Numbered from the stretch's first letter, positions 35,931-48,699 are shown. The stretch is 64,000 nucleotides of DNA from Malus domestica (GCF_042453785.1 NC_091671.1:12904001-12968000); one strand, 5' to 3'. Numbers and translations: made by a program. The notes: generated by a model from the letters alone, not told the origin.

Positions 35931-36590
35931 GAATATTGTTTGTTTGGAGTAATGCTTGGCTTCATAAACCTAAATTATATATATACAACTAGTAAATGAT
36001 CCACTTTGATTGGTTAATAATGCAATCTGTAACATTGTACTTTGCCCACTTGTAATCGAAGAATTTGCATGAGTCTTGAAATTGCTCGTCCGAAGCGCAT
36101 ATTGAGGCTATGTTAGATGATATCCTAAGTCACAAAGAATTGAGTTAAAGTTAGTAAGAAATGGGCCATAAAATATAAGATTAGAAGAGATTAGTAATGA
36201 CCTCTATGAGCATTAGAAATGCATGTGAGATGTATTTGAAAATGACACCTTCCAAGCAGAGATTTGCAAATCTCTCCCATATATATCTTTGTAATGCTTA
36301 TGGATGGCATAACTAATCACTTTAATCTACAATTTTATGATCCATTTCTTACCAACTTGGATTTAATCCCTTCAAATTTAGAAGTTCCTGATCCAAATAT
36401 AGTCTGAGTGAATTCTACAGAGGAGCTCCAAAAAGTGACTCTAGTGAATTCTCTCTAATATCGATCGGATTTATTCAAATGGACTAAACCCTTACTTACT
36501 TTTCAAAAAAAAAATAATAATAATAAATAAATAAATCTTTGGAAGTTTGGGATCTACAAAATAAATTCAAACTATGCATATCAACTGTAT
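35931..36590. other. Intergenic, no gene seen
   Basis: AT-rich, with an (AAT)n/(AATA)n-like stretch at 36508-36535. No supported frame. Confidence 0.5.
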
Positions 36591-37354
36591 CACTGTATCA
36601 CTGTTCAGCTGGAATCGCACTCACAAATACCTCTTCTTCCTGCTTCATTTTCTTCCAACATCAAAATATGGCTTAAATTCTCTTCCCTTTTCCCTTCAGC
36701 GAGAAATCTGACACTCATCACCCAAAAATTACATCGCCCCTCTCCTTGCCTTGCCGTTTTCCTCATCTCTCGGTGGTTCGTTCTCTCCATTGGATTCCAT
36801 TTGGGTGAGGTCTTTGTTGATGCTTGCCCTTTTGATTTCCTGATTTGGTTTTTTTGGGTGTCTTTAGTCGTCGTTTTGATGAAGTTTTTCTGCGTTTTTG
36901 CTTTACGTTTGTGGTTTTTTATTTTTTTGGGGGGTTTGATGAATGAATCTGTGTGGGAGTTTTTGATGTTTTGTTAATTATGTTTTGCCAATCATCTCCC
37001 TTTAATCGCAGGAACAAGAAACACCTGTTGCATGTCCCGATTCATTACCGTTTTGACGAGGATTTTCGAAATTTACCTCAATTGTATTCTCTCTCTTTCT
37101 GCACTTTGGAAAGGTAGTATTAGGCATCCTTATGTTCGTCGTCATACCAAAAGTAGTAATTGGAATGGCATGGTTATGATTTCATATTTATGAAATTAAT
37201 TTACTCACATCTTTATCAAATCGATTTACTTTTTTTTTTTTAGAATTCATCGTTTAAATTTCCAGTTAGGACAATTTTTCTTTTAAAGTTATGGGTTCTT
37301 TTGATATGATTTTATTTTATCTGAATATTATTTATTTATTTTTTAAGATCTTAT

Positions 37355-38291
37355 TGTAGACATCGAAATTTCGGTAAATAAATGTTGACCGATAAATCAA
37401 AGTGTCAACGCTCATGTATTACATAAATTTTACATGTAGCGTGTGACTTAACGAAAATTGAAATGAGTTGGAAAAGTCATCAAATAGGACACGTGTCAAC
37501 ACCTGGCAGAAACGACTTATTTCATCTGGGATATTATATTCAAAATTAGGCTTTGGAAAATTCTATAAATACAAGCCTATTTCATTCATTTAATCAACCA
37601 ATTCATATTACACCTTGAAGCTCTGAAGCTCTGAAACTCCGAAGCTCTCAAGCATCCAGGTTCCCGAAAAATCAAGAAAGCTCTCTTCGTTCTTCGTTCA
37701 TCCTAAGATCAAGCCCCAACGGCCCTTTGGATCAACAATCATCCACCAATTCAAGATCAAGCCCCGACGGCCCTTGAAGAAAGTGTTCTTAGTTCTTCGT
37801 TCATCGCTCTTTCAAGATCAAGCCCCGACGGCCCTTTGGATCAACAACGTCGACAAATCCACACACATCCAACCGTTCTTCAAGATTAAGCCCAAAAGCC
37901 CTTGAAGATCTGTTCATCACTGTTTCTTCAAGATCAAGCCCAAAAACCCTTGAAGATCCGCTCATCACCGTTATTCAAGATCAAGCCTCAAACGGCCCTT
38001 GGAGAAACATTCATCCTCAAGATCAAGCCCCAACGGCTCCTTGAAGATCCGCTCAAATCCACCTTCAAAGATCAAGCCCACGACCCTTTGAAGAAACTTC
38101 CAACAGTTCATCCAAGATCAAGCCCCGACGGCCCTTGGATCAACGAAACATCCACAAATACACACCTTACGGGGATCGAATCAGAGGACCAAATTTGAGA
38201 GAGATTGTAACCCAAAATCATCAAAAATACAAATATTTGTTTGTGCACGTTGTTCTTGTCTCTTTCGTTTCAGGAATTTTCCGTGTTCACA
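37355..38291 (+). mobile_element. Solo LTR, 937 bp
   Basis: Starts TGTAGACATCGAAATTTCGG and ends TTTTCCGTGTTCACA, flanked by a perfect 5-bp duplication CTTAT (37350-37354 and 38292-38296). TATA-like TTCTATAAATACAAGCC sits at 37560. No second LTR or internal region is present. Confidence 0.88.
37625..38150. repeat. Imperfect tandem repeat of the GATCAAGCCC type inside the solo LTR
   Basis: TTCAAGATCAAGCCC with CGACGGCCCTTGGATC-like continuation recurs about a dozen times at irregular spacing of 30-60 bp, mixed with CCGTTCATC phrases. It lies in the R/U5-like part downstream of the TATA and is probably transcribed. Confidence 0.85.
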
Positions 38292-38309
38292 CTTATATCA
38301 AATCTCTAG

Positions 38310-38520
38310 ATTGACTCATACTCTTTAGGCTTGAAATAGATTCTGTAAATCAGTGTTGCTGGAGGAGTTGTTCCGCAGCCTCAGGAAGAACATAGCAATG
38401 TGTTTGAAATAAGGTCTGACCAAAACTTTTCTATAAAATTTCGCAATTTTTGAGTTTTAAGCCATTCAAATTGGTTTGTTAAATAGGAATAAAATACTAA
38501 TTAATTAAAGATTAGTAATT
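38310..38520. repeat. First copy of a duplicated exon-like block
   Basis: GATTCTGTAAATCAGTGTTG, then GGAGGAGTTGTTCCGCAGCC, and GTGTTTGAAATAAGGT recur at 39520-39710 with about 90% agreement by eye, including the flanking CAATTTTTGAGTTT and GCCATTCAAATTGG. The GT after AATAAG could be a splice donor in both copies. Confidence 0.75.
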
Positions 38521-40163
38521 TGCCCAGGAACTAATTACTAACCAACTTTTGGTAGGGTTCAAACTCTTAGAAGTTTCATTCTCTTAGTTTTTTGCAGTTG
38601 CATTATGACACTATACAACTTGAGTAGACGAAGAGTATAGCTCATCGTGAACAGCTGAATGCGAACTTTCTATGCAAGCATAATTGTAAAGGTTACTTTA
38701 AGTGATGACTGTTGATATGGTATATGGGTAATGCCTAAAAATTTAACACTTAAATCAATTTAGCTTCAAATTATTTTATTTTCTGTCATAAAAAAATAGC
38801 CTAAAGATTTAACATCCTATAATATAGTTTCAATTGTAAAAGACAGTAAATTGAGGTTCTTTGAATCGTTATTGATATTGGTTTCTGCATTCGGTGTTAG
38901 AATGTGACTGTTATGTGTTTTGCTTCATTTTAGTTTACTTATTGTTAACAAGGAAAAGAGGATTTGAGTGTCTGGTAACCATGTATGTAAGGGTATGATC
39001 GGTGATTTGACACCTCAATTGCTTTGCTCGATAATCTTTTACAAAATTTTACAGAATTTAGAAATTGTATCTTTAATTTACAGTATGAATACATTCCTTT
39101 ACGGATCATCTCATCGCTCATCATGTCAGTTGATAATGTGTGAGATAAAGAGAGTTCATATATCTCCATGACGGGGCAATGGTCCGCCACCCATTATGTG
39201 GTGCTATTTTACAACTTAGTTTAATGAGAAAATATCAATTAATTAGTTTCTAATCAAATTGTACCTAAATTGCAGTCCAGTAATGACATTTCTATTAGGT
39301 ATAAGAAAAAATGGGATTTTTTTCTTGACACTAAATATATAGGCATTCTTATCACTTTTTTCCATACCTCTTCATTTTTATTCTTCCCTACTATATTAAT
39401 TAAGTGTAGGTTAATTTAGATTTGATAAAAGATATTGCTCAGGAAGTACATATTTGTAGTCTCCAGTAAAAGGTATTATTCATTTAATTTATGAGATATG
39501 TTATCACATCACCAGGTTGACTCATAATCTTTAGGCATCAAACAGATTCTGTAAATCAGTGTTGGTGGAGGAGTTGTTCCGCAGCCGCAGTAAGAACAGA
39601 GCAACGTGTTTGAAATAAGGTATGACAAAAAAATTTCTATAAAATTTTGCAATTTTTGAGTTTGAAGCCATTCAAATTGGTTTGTTCAGTAGGAATAAAA
39701 ATAGCAATTAATCAAATTGTTTGGGTCCTATTTGTATGGCTAACGTCTCATTGGCCGTCGGCCTCTTGAACACTAAGAAATATGTCCACTGGTCATTTAC
39801 TTTGATAGCAAAGTGAATTGAGTTAAAGCTTGCAGCTTCTGGGACCTGAAAAAGGACTAAAAAAGAATTAGACTGTATAATGTGTATTTGCTTGGTAGTA
39901 CTCTATGGTGCAATGAATACTGAGATGAATAATTAAAATGAAGGGTAAACATAGGCGTACAACTTGAGTAGACAAAGAATATGAGTCATCATCAACAGTT
40001 GAATAGGAACTTTATTGCAAGCGTTTTTGCATTCGGTGTTGGTTTTCAAATGTGACTTATGTGTTTTGCTTCATTTTAGTTTACTTATTGTTAAGTATTT
40101 AATAATTGACAACTTTTTTTTTATTATTTTTTTTTTTAGATTTCTCAGTGAATTATCTATTGC

Positions 40164-40660
40164 TTGGAGTTTGAATTTTTTTATGCCATGTTAAGAGGGT
40201 GTAGAACTAGCAAACGCAATCAAATAATACAAGAATGCCATATTGTTGGTTCTTCCGGTGGCATACAAGTTTGTGATAAACCAAGCTTTGAACATCAGGA
40301 CAAAAGACAAAAAATTGTTGACAAACAGTATAAACACAGTCCAAACAAGTGCCAATGTCGTTACATTTGATAATTCAAATCAAATTAGTAAAGGTCAAGC
40401 CAATTTTCAAAAAAACAAACAAGGTAATTGTCTCTATTGAACTTACAATTTATTTTGAGTCGATTATGCATTTATTACTCTGTCACTAATAAGTTGCATT
40501 TTTGTCTTCTTTTTCTTCCTTTCCCACATGTATTTTTATTAAATAGGCAATATTGTGGAATATGTGGATATGGGAGACAAGAACTACATGTGCATTTATT
40601 GCGGTGTACTGTTTTTTTGGCTAAAAGAGTCTCTTAAGAAAAAATCTCAGAATTGAAGAG
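40164..40660 (+). pseudogene. Helitron ORF remnant
   Basis: Two short exon-like frames, MLRGCRTSKRNQIIQECHIV (40188 on) and the GNIVEYVDMGDKNYMCIYCG part (40552 on), are separated by a possible intron (AAG|GTAATTGTC ... AATAG). The second ends in stops soon after CGVLFF. No helicase or Rep HUH motif remains. Confidence 0.45.
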
Positions 40661-41089
40661 GCTGTTAGTATGTCATCCTCAACTTCTTGCATGTAATATA
40701 TGAATGTAAATAGAACTCTGGCTATGGCATACGACCATCCCAATTTTTGTCATGTAATATAAGAATGTAATATATGTATACAACCCTACTCTTTGGCACA
40801 TATTTTCTCATGTATATAAGCTCTACTTTTTACACGTTTAAGATCATTTTGAAACCCGTAGCATCGAGCGGGCCTCAATTGCTAGTTAGTTTCTAACACC
40901 AGTTCTCTCAAATTTGTGCTGCTATTGACGCATAATGTATTGATATATTTTTTGGAGCGTATTAAAGCTACTCACATCAAATTAAAACGTTGGATGATTA
41001 CAGATAACGTTAAAATTCATTTTAATGGAAGTGTCACAAATAATGTCAAATGCATTACAAATTTACAATGCAAGTTTTTAATTAATAAT

Positions 41090-41200
41090 TGTGATATCCA
41101 CACACCCCTTTTTATTTCTCAAACAACCCTTATTAATTTCAATTCATTTGATCTTCTTCAATTCATTTGATCCGACGACCGGAAATAAATTTTTCGATGG
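41090..41200. mobile_element. Partial copy of the 148-bp MITE family
   Basis: GTGATATCCACACACCCCTTTTTATTTCTCA resembles one arm of the MITE at 27833. It continues with ATTTGATCCGACGACCGGAAAT in place of the other's CGGCCGTCGGATC. The second arm is missing. Confidence 0.5.
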
Positions 41201-41279
41201 TGTGAATTGTCTAAAGTACCCTTGGACGTTGAGATGTGTTATGTGTGATATGTTTGTGGTTGTGGTCCAATTCCTAATT

Positions 41280-43485
41280 TTTTTCTAGGCTTTTGGAACT
41301 ATTTAAGATTTAGGTTTTAGGTTTTATTTTCTTTTGTTTTTGGTTGGCTGCAAACTGGACCACACACACACTCACACACCCATACCCATCCCGTTGACTC
41401 TCTCTCTCTTTCCTTCTCTCGGCTTCCATCCATTGTCCGTACAAGTTGTACGGTCACCCTTGAACTCAACTCTCAAACCACAGATCGACGTCGAGGAGGT
41501 TGCTTTTGTGTTCCTTGTGAGCTCAGGAACACATCCATACCTTTAGTTAGACGTGAGAACTCGTAAAACCCGAGAACCCAGAATCTCATATTTTGAGTAC
41601 TGTTCATGCACTCGTAATCGTGAAGTTTTCAAGGAGTTTTAAGGTTATAGGGAGCCTTAAAACATCTTCACGAAGCTCGGGGAGTGATTTTGAAGTGATT
41701 TGGACTTCGGGAAGCCCAGGTTTAGTGAGTTGCAGGTTTGGCAGGAATATCGAAGGTTTTTCAAGCGACTTTCTGTTGGTTTTAGGTCCCCAAAGTGGTA
41801 TGAATATGTTCTTCTCATCTTAAGCTTCATTTTGGTACAAAATTCGTGAATTTTGGTTGAGAATCGAAGAAGATATGAAGGTTTGATTATTTTTCCAGTT
41901 CAGGCGATCGTAGCGGTGACCGGCGTCGGACTCCGGCGAACCAAGGAAAAGTTGACGGAATATTCTGACGCCGTCAGGTAAACATAACGGCATATTCTGA
42001 TTTTTAACAGAATATTCCCTAACGCCGTTAGGGAATCTGTTTGGTATGCTAGGCACGTGCCTGCGCGTGGGCTGTGCGTCTGGCCGTGCCTTGGCCAGCG
42101 CGTGAGGGCGCGTGTGGTCATGAAATTTTTTCTAAAAATTTGGGGATGTTCCTCAGGTTGAGTAGGTCATGGTGGTATATTCAAATACCCCATTTGAGCA
42201 TTGTATGAGAAGTTATTTTCTAGTTTTGTATATATGCTTTGAATAACGTTTATTTAGTTATTTCGCATATAGGTGAGACCTATCCTGAGGACGAGCGCCA
42301 TCAATCGAGGCTCGCGGGCTACGACCTTTCGACATATTAGTGAGTGGGCTTTTGGTTTTCCTCATATACCTATATACTTGAGCTTTTTCCCAGAAAATGA
42401 ATTTGAATGATTATACGATTTGAAATGCCATGCAAAGTATCTGCCTATTTTATTTATGCATTAGTGGTTGCATATATTTATAATTGGTGCTGCGGACGCA
42501 CAGGTAAGTGCCAGGTAAGTTCATAAATTAAAGATATGAGATTGCTTCAGTTATACGAGATATGATGTGATGTATTGAGAGCTCATAAACCTGCACCCCG
42601 GTGTTAGTGCTCCTGCCCAGAGTTAGGGCACAGTCCTTCACGTGATGTTCACCTCCCGCACCATATGCTCACCTTGGATCCAAATTAGTGCACATGCTTG
42701 TCGTACAGACCACCCAAGTTAGTTCACAAGCTTGTCGTACATACCATTTTAGTTGGTTCCGACTCGTAGGTGACCCGCGATTATTCTCACAGTCTTCACG
42801 TGATCGTAGCACTAGAGCATTTTTATTTTACACCTAGTCTTGTCGTACATACCACTTTAGGTGGTTCCGACTCATGTGCATGATTTGATTTGATATGATT
42901 GAGATTAGTTATGAGCTATATACTCAGCCACGCAGGTGACGTTAGGTGAATCTGACTGACATGATATCTAGTATTGATATATTTAAATTAGATTACTTAT
43001 AGCATTTCATTGAGATACTTTGGCATGATATATTTCTATGGTTTTCATCCTGATTTCTGTTATAGTATGTACATATTTTCTGGGAAATTATACAAGTTTT
43101 ACGGCGAAGGGTTAGAACTTTTGAGAAATGAAATGATTTTGAAAAGTTTTGTTTACCCACTCACACTTTCTGTTTTGCGCCCCTCCAGGTTTTAGGTAGA
43201 AGTGCTTTGTTGGCTCACAGGGATTTTGACGGTGGTTCTGACAGAACATCATAAATGTAAGATCACCCTTGGGTGTTGTATAATTAGTACTTGTCCTGCT
43301 TGACTGCACTTAGGCTATTTATGCTCTGGTTGTGTATTTCACACTTAACCTATCACTTGCACCTTATCTTAGCTAGTACCTTTAGTAGCTTGGTTTTTAT
43401 TTATTCATATTCTTTGTATCTCAATTGCTTCAACACTGTGCACATGGCTACATCACCCTCACGTGACGGCCTGATGTGATGAAAG
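41280..43485 (+). repeat. Gypsy-type LTR-like sequence (probable solo LTR)
   Basis: Contains leader-like phrases (AAACCCGAGAACCCAGAATC; GAGACCTATCCTGAGGACGAG; CTTGTCGTACATACCA twice) with spaced CACGTGA repeats, the style of long Ty3/gypsy LTRs. No complete ends with TSD, no primer site and no polyprotein, so the boundaries are approximate. Confidence 0.4.
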
Positions 43486-43489
43486 TTAA

Positions 43490-44945
43490 GCACTCAAATT
43501 AAACCCTCTTGTTGTCAAATTGTAGTATAAATGCAAGTAGGGATCGTTTTAAACCGGGGATTAGGAGGGCTTGCTAAAACCTCTAAACTAACTCAAAAAC
43601 ATAAAAACAAAGTTAAAAACGTTTGAATAGACTTGAAGGACTCAAAACAGGTTCACAAGACTCAAAACAACTTAAAAACACTCAAAACTGCCTAAAACAC
43701 TTACTGGGCAGATTTGACTCTAACACAACTTTGGATGAATTTAGTGTTTTGGTTTGACTCAAAACACTCTAAAACACAAACAAAACAGATTTTAAACACT
43801 TTGAAACAAGAAAGTAAAAGGGGGATTTTAGTTTTGATGAATTTGAAACAAACAAACAAGTTATAAAACTAGGCAGATTGTAAAACGAATTTAAGAAAAT
43901 AAGATGATGGATGGATTAGTTAGAGGTCCGTACTTCACACATGACACATTTGTACATGAATCGATTTCCAATTGCTTTTCAATAAACTATGATACTCAAC
44001 ACCCCAGATTAACCGTGATGCACAAATTAACCCTCAGATTTTCCTTTACTCATTGAATTGGATGAATGCATGCGACAACCCAAATCATTCTCTAAAAGTC
44101 CTCTATATGAATGCATAATAGAGATACAATCAGAGATCATTACGCTTAGTTAAAATCATAAGTGTTGACGAGGCAATTGTAACTATGAATGCATGATACG
44201 TTTGCCAAGAATTCAATTAACGCGATTGTGACAAGCAACCTTCACTACTCATGAATATAAACTTGTAACGATTAGGCGAAACTCATTTATATTCTAGCAT
44301 CTAATTCATGCATGAAAACTAAGTATGCATCCTTAATAAACATACAAGAATCAGTTATGAAGAAAATAGATAATTGAATTGCAGTCACAACTTATCAAAT
44401 CACAATTGGAAGAAATCAATTCATATCTTAAGCATGTTCATGGCTTCAAACTTCCCCCTAACTAAATACGGGTTTAGCCACTCATAATTGCAACAAAATT
44501 AGAAAATAACAAAGTAGACATTGAAAACAAAAGAATGAAAACACCTAAAAACGCTCCAACAATCCAACTTGAATGGCAAGCACGTCCAAGGGTCCTTCTT
44601 CTTCTCTTTGTTGCAGCACAAGGTGTGGTTTGATGAATGGATGGTCTATTGTGGTGGTGGATGGATATATGGAGTTGTAGGTCAACACACTTGCACAAAC
44701 ACATGCTGATTTCTAGCCTTCAAATCTTCAAAAACGTCCATCCTCATGTCTTCATGCTTGCACTATCCAATCTTGGCTCAAAAATGCTCTAAAATGCTCC
44801 AAAATGCACTTTCTTGCCAACTTTGTTATTATGACCTACAAACACACGAAAATAGCTTAAAATACATAATTAACTAAAAAATAACAACACAAATGCACAA
44901 GAACAAGCTAATTAAGTCGCGTAAATATGCTCCTATCACGGCCAG
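43490..44945. repeat. Retroelement-like non-coding block
   Basis: GTAGGGATCGTTTTAAACCGGGG at 43540, then A-rich text with many CTCAAAACA repeats, ending near GCTCCTATCACG at 44930. This is a repeated plant LTR/LARD pattern I recognise only loosely. No reading frame is supported. Confidence 0.35.
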
Positions 44946-45189
44946 CATGCCTCGATCTAGGTCAGGGTGTGTTAGTGTGTGGATAGTACACACCATTCCA
45001 AATTATATGGTTAATCATGTTTTTATTTTAGTACATCTATCTTTTTACACTAAAGGGAAGGGGATTTACGCTAAGTCACACAATGGGCAACTTAATTTGG
45101 TATCGAATTCGCCATCCATGAGATTCGAACCTAAGACCTCTCACTTTTAAGTGACAAAAAATACCACCAGACGGTAGTACTGAATGACA

Positions 45190-46427
45190 ATGGTTAATCA
45201 TATTTTATCTGAGAAGCTAACAAGACAACTAATGGTAGGACAGTAACATAATCAGTTTTGTATTTAAAAAAAATAATAATGATATTATCTACATTTGTAT
45301 CAGCTAACAAGACAACTAATGGTAGGACAGTAACATAATCAGTTTTGTATTTAAAAATAATAATAATAATAATGATATTATCTACATTGGTATTTAAAAA
45401 AATAAATAAATAATGATATTATCTATACTAAAAGCGTGGGGAGTGGACTAAGCCCCTCACAATTAGTTTTGTATTTAAGAAATAATAATGATATTATCTA
45501 CATTTGTATCAGCTAACAAGACAACTAATGGTAGGACAGTAACATAATCAGTTTTGTATTTAAAAAAATAATAATGATATTATCTACATTTGTATCAGCT
45601 AACAAGACAACTAATGGTAGAACAGTAACATAATCAGTTTTGTATTTAAAAATAATAATAATAATGATATTATCTACATTTGTATTTAAAAAAATAAATA
45701 AATAATGATATTATCTATACTAAAAGCGTGGGGAGTGGACTAAGCCCCTCACAATTAGTTTTGTATTTAAAAAATAATAATGATATTATCTACTATTGTA
45801 TCAGCTAACAAGACAACTAATGGTAGGACAGTAACATAATCAGTTTTGTATTTAAAAATAATAATAATAATGATATTATCTACATTTGTATTTAAAAAAT
45901 AAATAAATAATGATATTATCTACACTAAAAGCGTGGGGAGTGGACTAAGCCCCTCATAATAGGCTAGTAGGAATGTGGTTCAAATTTACATTTGGCGAGA
46001 ATCGAACCGAAGACCTCTCACTTAGAAATTGAAGATAAATACCACTAGACAGTAGTACTAAGTAACAATCAAATTTGTATTTAGTTTACTAAATTTCCTC
46101 ATATGATAGTTCTTGGCTAGGTTGAACTTTAATACCTTAGGTAATAGGATCTGCGAGGATCCATGTTGTAACGTTTTTTTCTCCTAAAAACTCACTATAA
46201 ATACAAAATCTAAATTTATGTATGATATTACAAATATAAAGGGTAATTACAAAAGGGAGAAAGTAGGTTCTAATCCTTCATTTTGTTACTCCATTGATTA
46301 AAATCCTATTTTTCTTTTCAATTTTTTATCAAAGTTCTTGGGTATTAATAACATCATTAATTATTTCAATAATAAAATATTTTTTTATACCAAACGATAG
46401 TACTGAGTGGCTATGGTTAATCATATT
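45190..46427. repeat. Composite tandem array with SINE-like copies, left block
   Basis: AACTAATGGTAGGACAGTAA with ATAATCAGTTTTGTATTTAA occurs five times between 45224 and 45850 at 80-200 bp spacing, separated by ATAATGATATTATCTACA and by AAAGCGTGGGGAGTGGACTA units (45433, 45724, 45927). The last unit joins a SINE-like part (about 45930-46080) and DNA homologous to 50730-51140. Frequent length changes occur in AAT/AATA runs. Confidence 0.85.
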
Positions 46428-46804
46428 TGTTGATGCACAAAATCGGAGGTCTTGGAACAACGTAAATTCGACCGTGAATCTGCAAGAAAATGAAGAACAC
46501 AAGATATATCGTGGTTCACCCCAATGTTTGGGCTACGTCCACACTGATATTGTATTTCTTTGAGATGTTGAAGAGGGAGAGAGAGAGCCTCTGTAATGAG
46601 AGCTCTTCTTAATCTGAGGGGCTTGAGGGGGTGAGGAGGCTTAAGAATTGGCCTCTCCTCTGGGGAGGGTGAGAGTCCCTTTTATAGAATAAGGGATCCT
46701 TACTTATTACATTTTTACCCCTTCCTTTATCACATAATTACATTTGAGTCCCCTGAGTATTTATATGAGATCTAATTACGGAGGCCCTAAGTATGGTACA
46801 AACA
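46428..46804 (-). repeat. LTR (3' LTR in transcript sense), 377 bp
   Basis: Aligns along its length with 50110-50485. It contains GTGAGAGTCCCTTTTATAGAATAAGG, a motif (CTTTTATAGAATAAGG) that recurs outside the LTR in the internal repeats at 47030-47360. Confidence 0.9.
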
Positions 46805-47023
46805 GTAGTCCCCAAGTCTTCAGTCAAGAGAGTCTTTTGGCTGGAGACTTGAAATTCAGTTCATGTGTAGGCCGAAGTAACTAGATGTCGTCTTGAACTA
46901 ATACTTGATATGAGGCGGGGCTTAAAGTGAAATGATGCTCAACCAGAAGTAGCACATGTTGCGAGGCTGCTCTGCTTGTGGCTTATGTTGCCTTGGTTGG
47001 CTCGGCTTGTGGCGTTTGAAGGT

Positions 47024-47400
47024 GAGGGAGTCCCTTTTATAGAATAAGGGCTCGTTCCTCAATACAAAAATGATGGGTTAGAGTTGGTGTTCGCGGCGAG
47101 GCGGTTGCTCAACAGGCGGCGATGCTCTCTAATGATGGTGAGGGAGTCCCTTTTATAGAATAAGGGCTCGCTCCTTAATACATAAGTGATGGGTTAAGAG
47201 TGATGCTCGCGGCAAGGCGGTTGCTCAGCTGACGGCAATGCTCTCTAATGAATGTGAGGGGGTCTCTTTTACAAAATAAGGGCTTGCTCATCAGTACATG
47301 AATAATGAGTGCCCTCTAATGAAAGTGAGGGAGTCCCTTTTATAGAATAAGGGTTCGCTCCTCAATACATAAATAATGGGCTAAGTCCCCCAAGTATTTT
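47024..47400. repeat. Internal tandem repeats derived from the LTR
   Basis: GAGGGAGTCCCTTTTATAG-type units with GGGCTCGCTCCTCAATACAT recur near 47024, 47138, 47254 and 47325. The unit is an LTR segment that has been multiplied inside the element, with GCGGTTGCTCA spacers. Confidence 0.8.
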
Positions 47401-47529
47401 TTTTAGGCCCAATATATGGTACATAGTGTAGTCCCCCAAGTCTTTCGTCAATAAAGGTTGTTAGCTGGAGACTTCAAATTCAATCCATGTATGGGCCGAA
47501 ATGGCGGTTGTTTGGAGGCGGTATTTGTA

Positions 47530-47790
47530 TACCCTGCACTGAAGCTTTGTAGGTGAAGCTTTGCAAGTGAAGCTTTTAAAGCTGGAGCTTTGTAAATCAA
47601 GATTTTGAAGTTGGAGCTCTCGTAAATGAAGCTTTTGAAGCTAGAGCTCTGTAAAGAAAGCTTTTGAAGTTTGAGCTCTCGTAAATGAAGCTTTTGAAGC
47701 TAGAGCTCTGTAAATGAAACTTTTGAAGCTAGAGCTCTGTAAATGAAGCTTTCGAAGCTAGAGCTTTGTAAATGAAGCTTTTGAAGCTAG
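47530..47790. repeat. Minisatellite, about 29-bp unit (GAAGCTTTTGAAGCTAGAGC)
   Basis: About nine imperfect units of GAAGCTTTTGAAGCTAGAGC followed by TCTGTAAAT. Variation is mostly single substitutions. Confidence 0.9.
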
Positions 47791-47995
47791 ATTGACATGA
47801 GTGATGCTCATGAATGTTTATGTTGATTGACATGAGTGATGCTCATGGATGTTGACATGAGTGATGCTCATGAATGTTAACATGAGTGATGCTCATGAAT
47901 GTTGACATGAATGATGGTCATGAATGTTTATGTATGATTATCATGAGTGATGCTCATGAATGTTTATGTATAAATGACATGAGTGATGCTCATGT
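47787..47995. repeat. Minisatellite, GACATGAGTGATGCTCATG unit
   Basis: Units containing the near-palindrome CATGAGTGATGCTCATG recur about eight times with AATGTT or AATGTTTATG linkers. Confidence 0.9.
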
Positions 47996-48245
47996 ATAAT
48001 TTTGGAGTACTGGACGTACTTTTGATCACCTAGTAGGTGATAATAGCGGTAGGCTGCCGAATAATTTTGGAGTACTGGGCGTACTTTTGATTACCTGGTT
48101 GGTGATAATAGCGGCAGGTTGCCAAATAATTTTGGAGTACTGGGCGTACTTTTGATCATCTGGTTGGTGATAATAGCGGCAGGTTGCCAAATAATTTTGG
48201 AGTACTGGACGTACTTTTGATCACCTAGTTGATGATAATAGAGGG
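47996..48245. repeat. 65-bp minisatellite, about four copies
   Basis: ATAATTTTGGAGTACTGG begins at 47996, 48061, 48126 and 48191 (period 65). Each unit also has CGTACTTTTGATCACCTAGT and GGTGATAATAGCGGCAGG with a few substitutions. Confidence 0.93.
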
Positions 48246-48699
48246 TCTGGCTCTTTTGGGCATATGGGTATTCGCCCTCCATATAACATTTCAGCCCATT
48301 ATTTTGGGTTTGCCATTTTTTTAAAATTTTTTATTACCCTCTGATGGGCTTTATACAGATGTCTCCGAAAGATAAGAAAAATAAATTACACCATTATAAA
48401 AAATTGATGCAGAAGGTGGGTATGGCAGATGGTTGGATAGTGGGATAGCATGTGCTTGCGGGGGGCATGACCTGCTCAATGGGTCACACCGATAATTATG
48501 CCATCACCCCGTCTGCTTTTTCTTTATCTTCTTCCCTTTTCTTTTTTCTGTTGCATTTTTTAGACGGAATAGGTAGCCATGCTTTCTACTTTTCTTTCCC
48601 ACTCCATTTCCAGACATCATTTTGCTTTATCTTTTCTTTTTCCATTGCGCCTCTGTCTCTGTCTCTGTCTCTGCGCTGCTGTCCATTTGTAGAAAGCAT

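Larger units (their letters stand above)
36600..40885 (+). mobile_element. Helitron-derived region with a 3' terminus
   Basis: The right end has the Helitron pattern: a short GC hairpin CCCGT-AGCATCGA-GCGGG (40857-40872), then a short spacer and CTAG at 40882-40885, followed by T. Just inside, 40552-40650 encodes GNIVEYVDMGDKNYMCIYCG, matching the Cys-containing start of plant Helitron-like N-domain proteins (Y.DMGD..Y.C..CGA.F). Upstream, 36605-36830 looks like a plant 5' leader and first donor, and 38310-38400 and 39520-39620 are duplicate exon-like blocks. The left end was not found, so the stated start is provisional. The Rep/helicase core is missing here. Confidence 0.55.
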
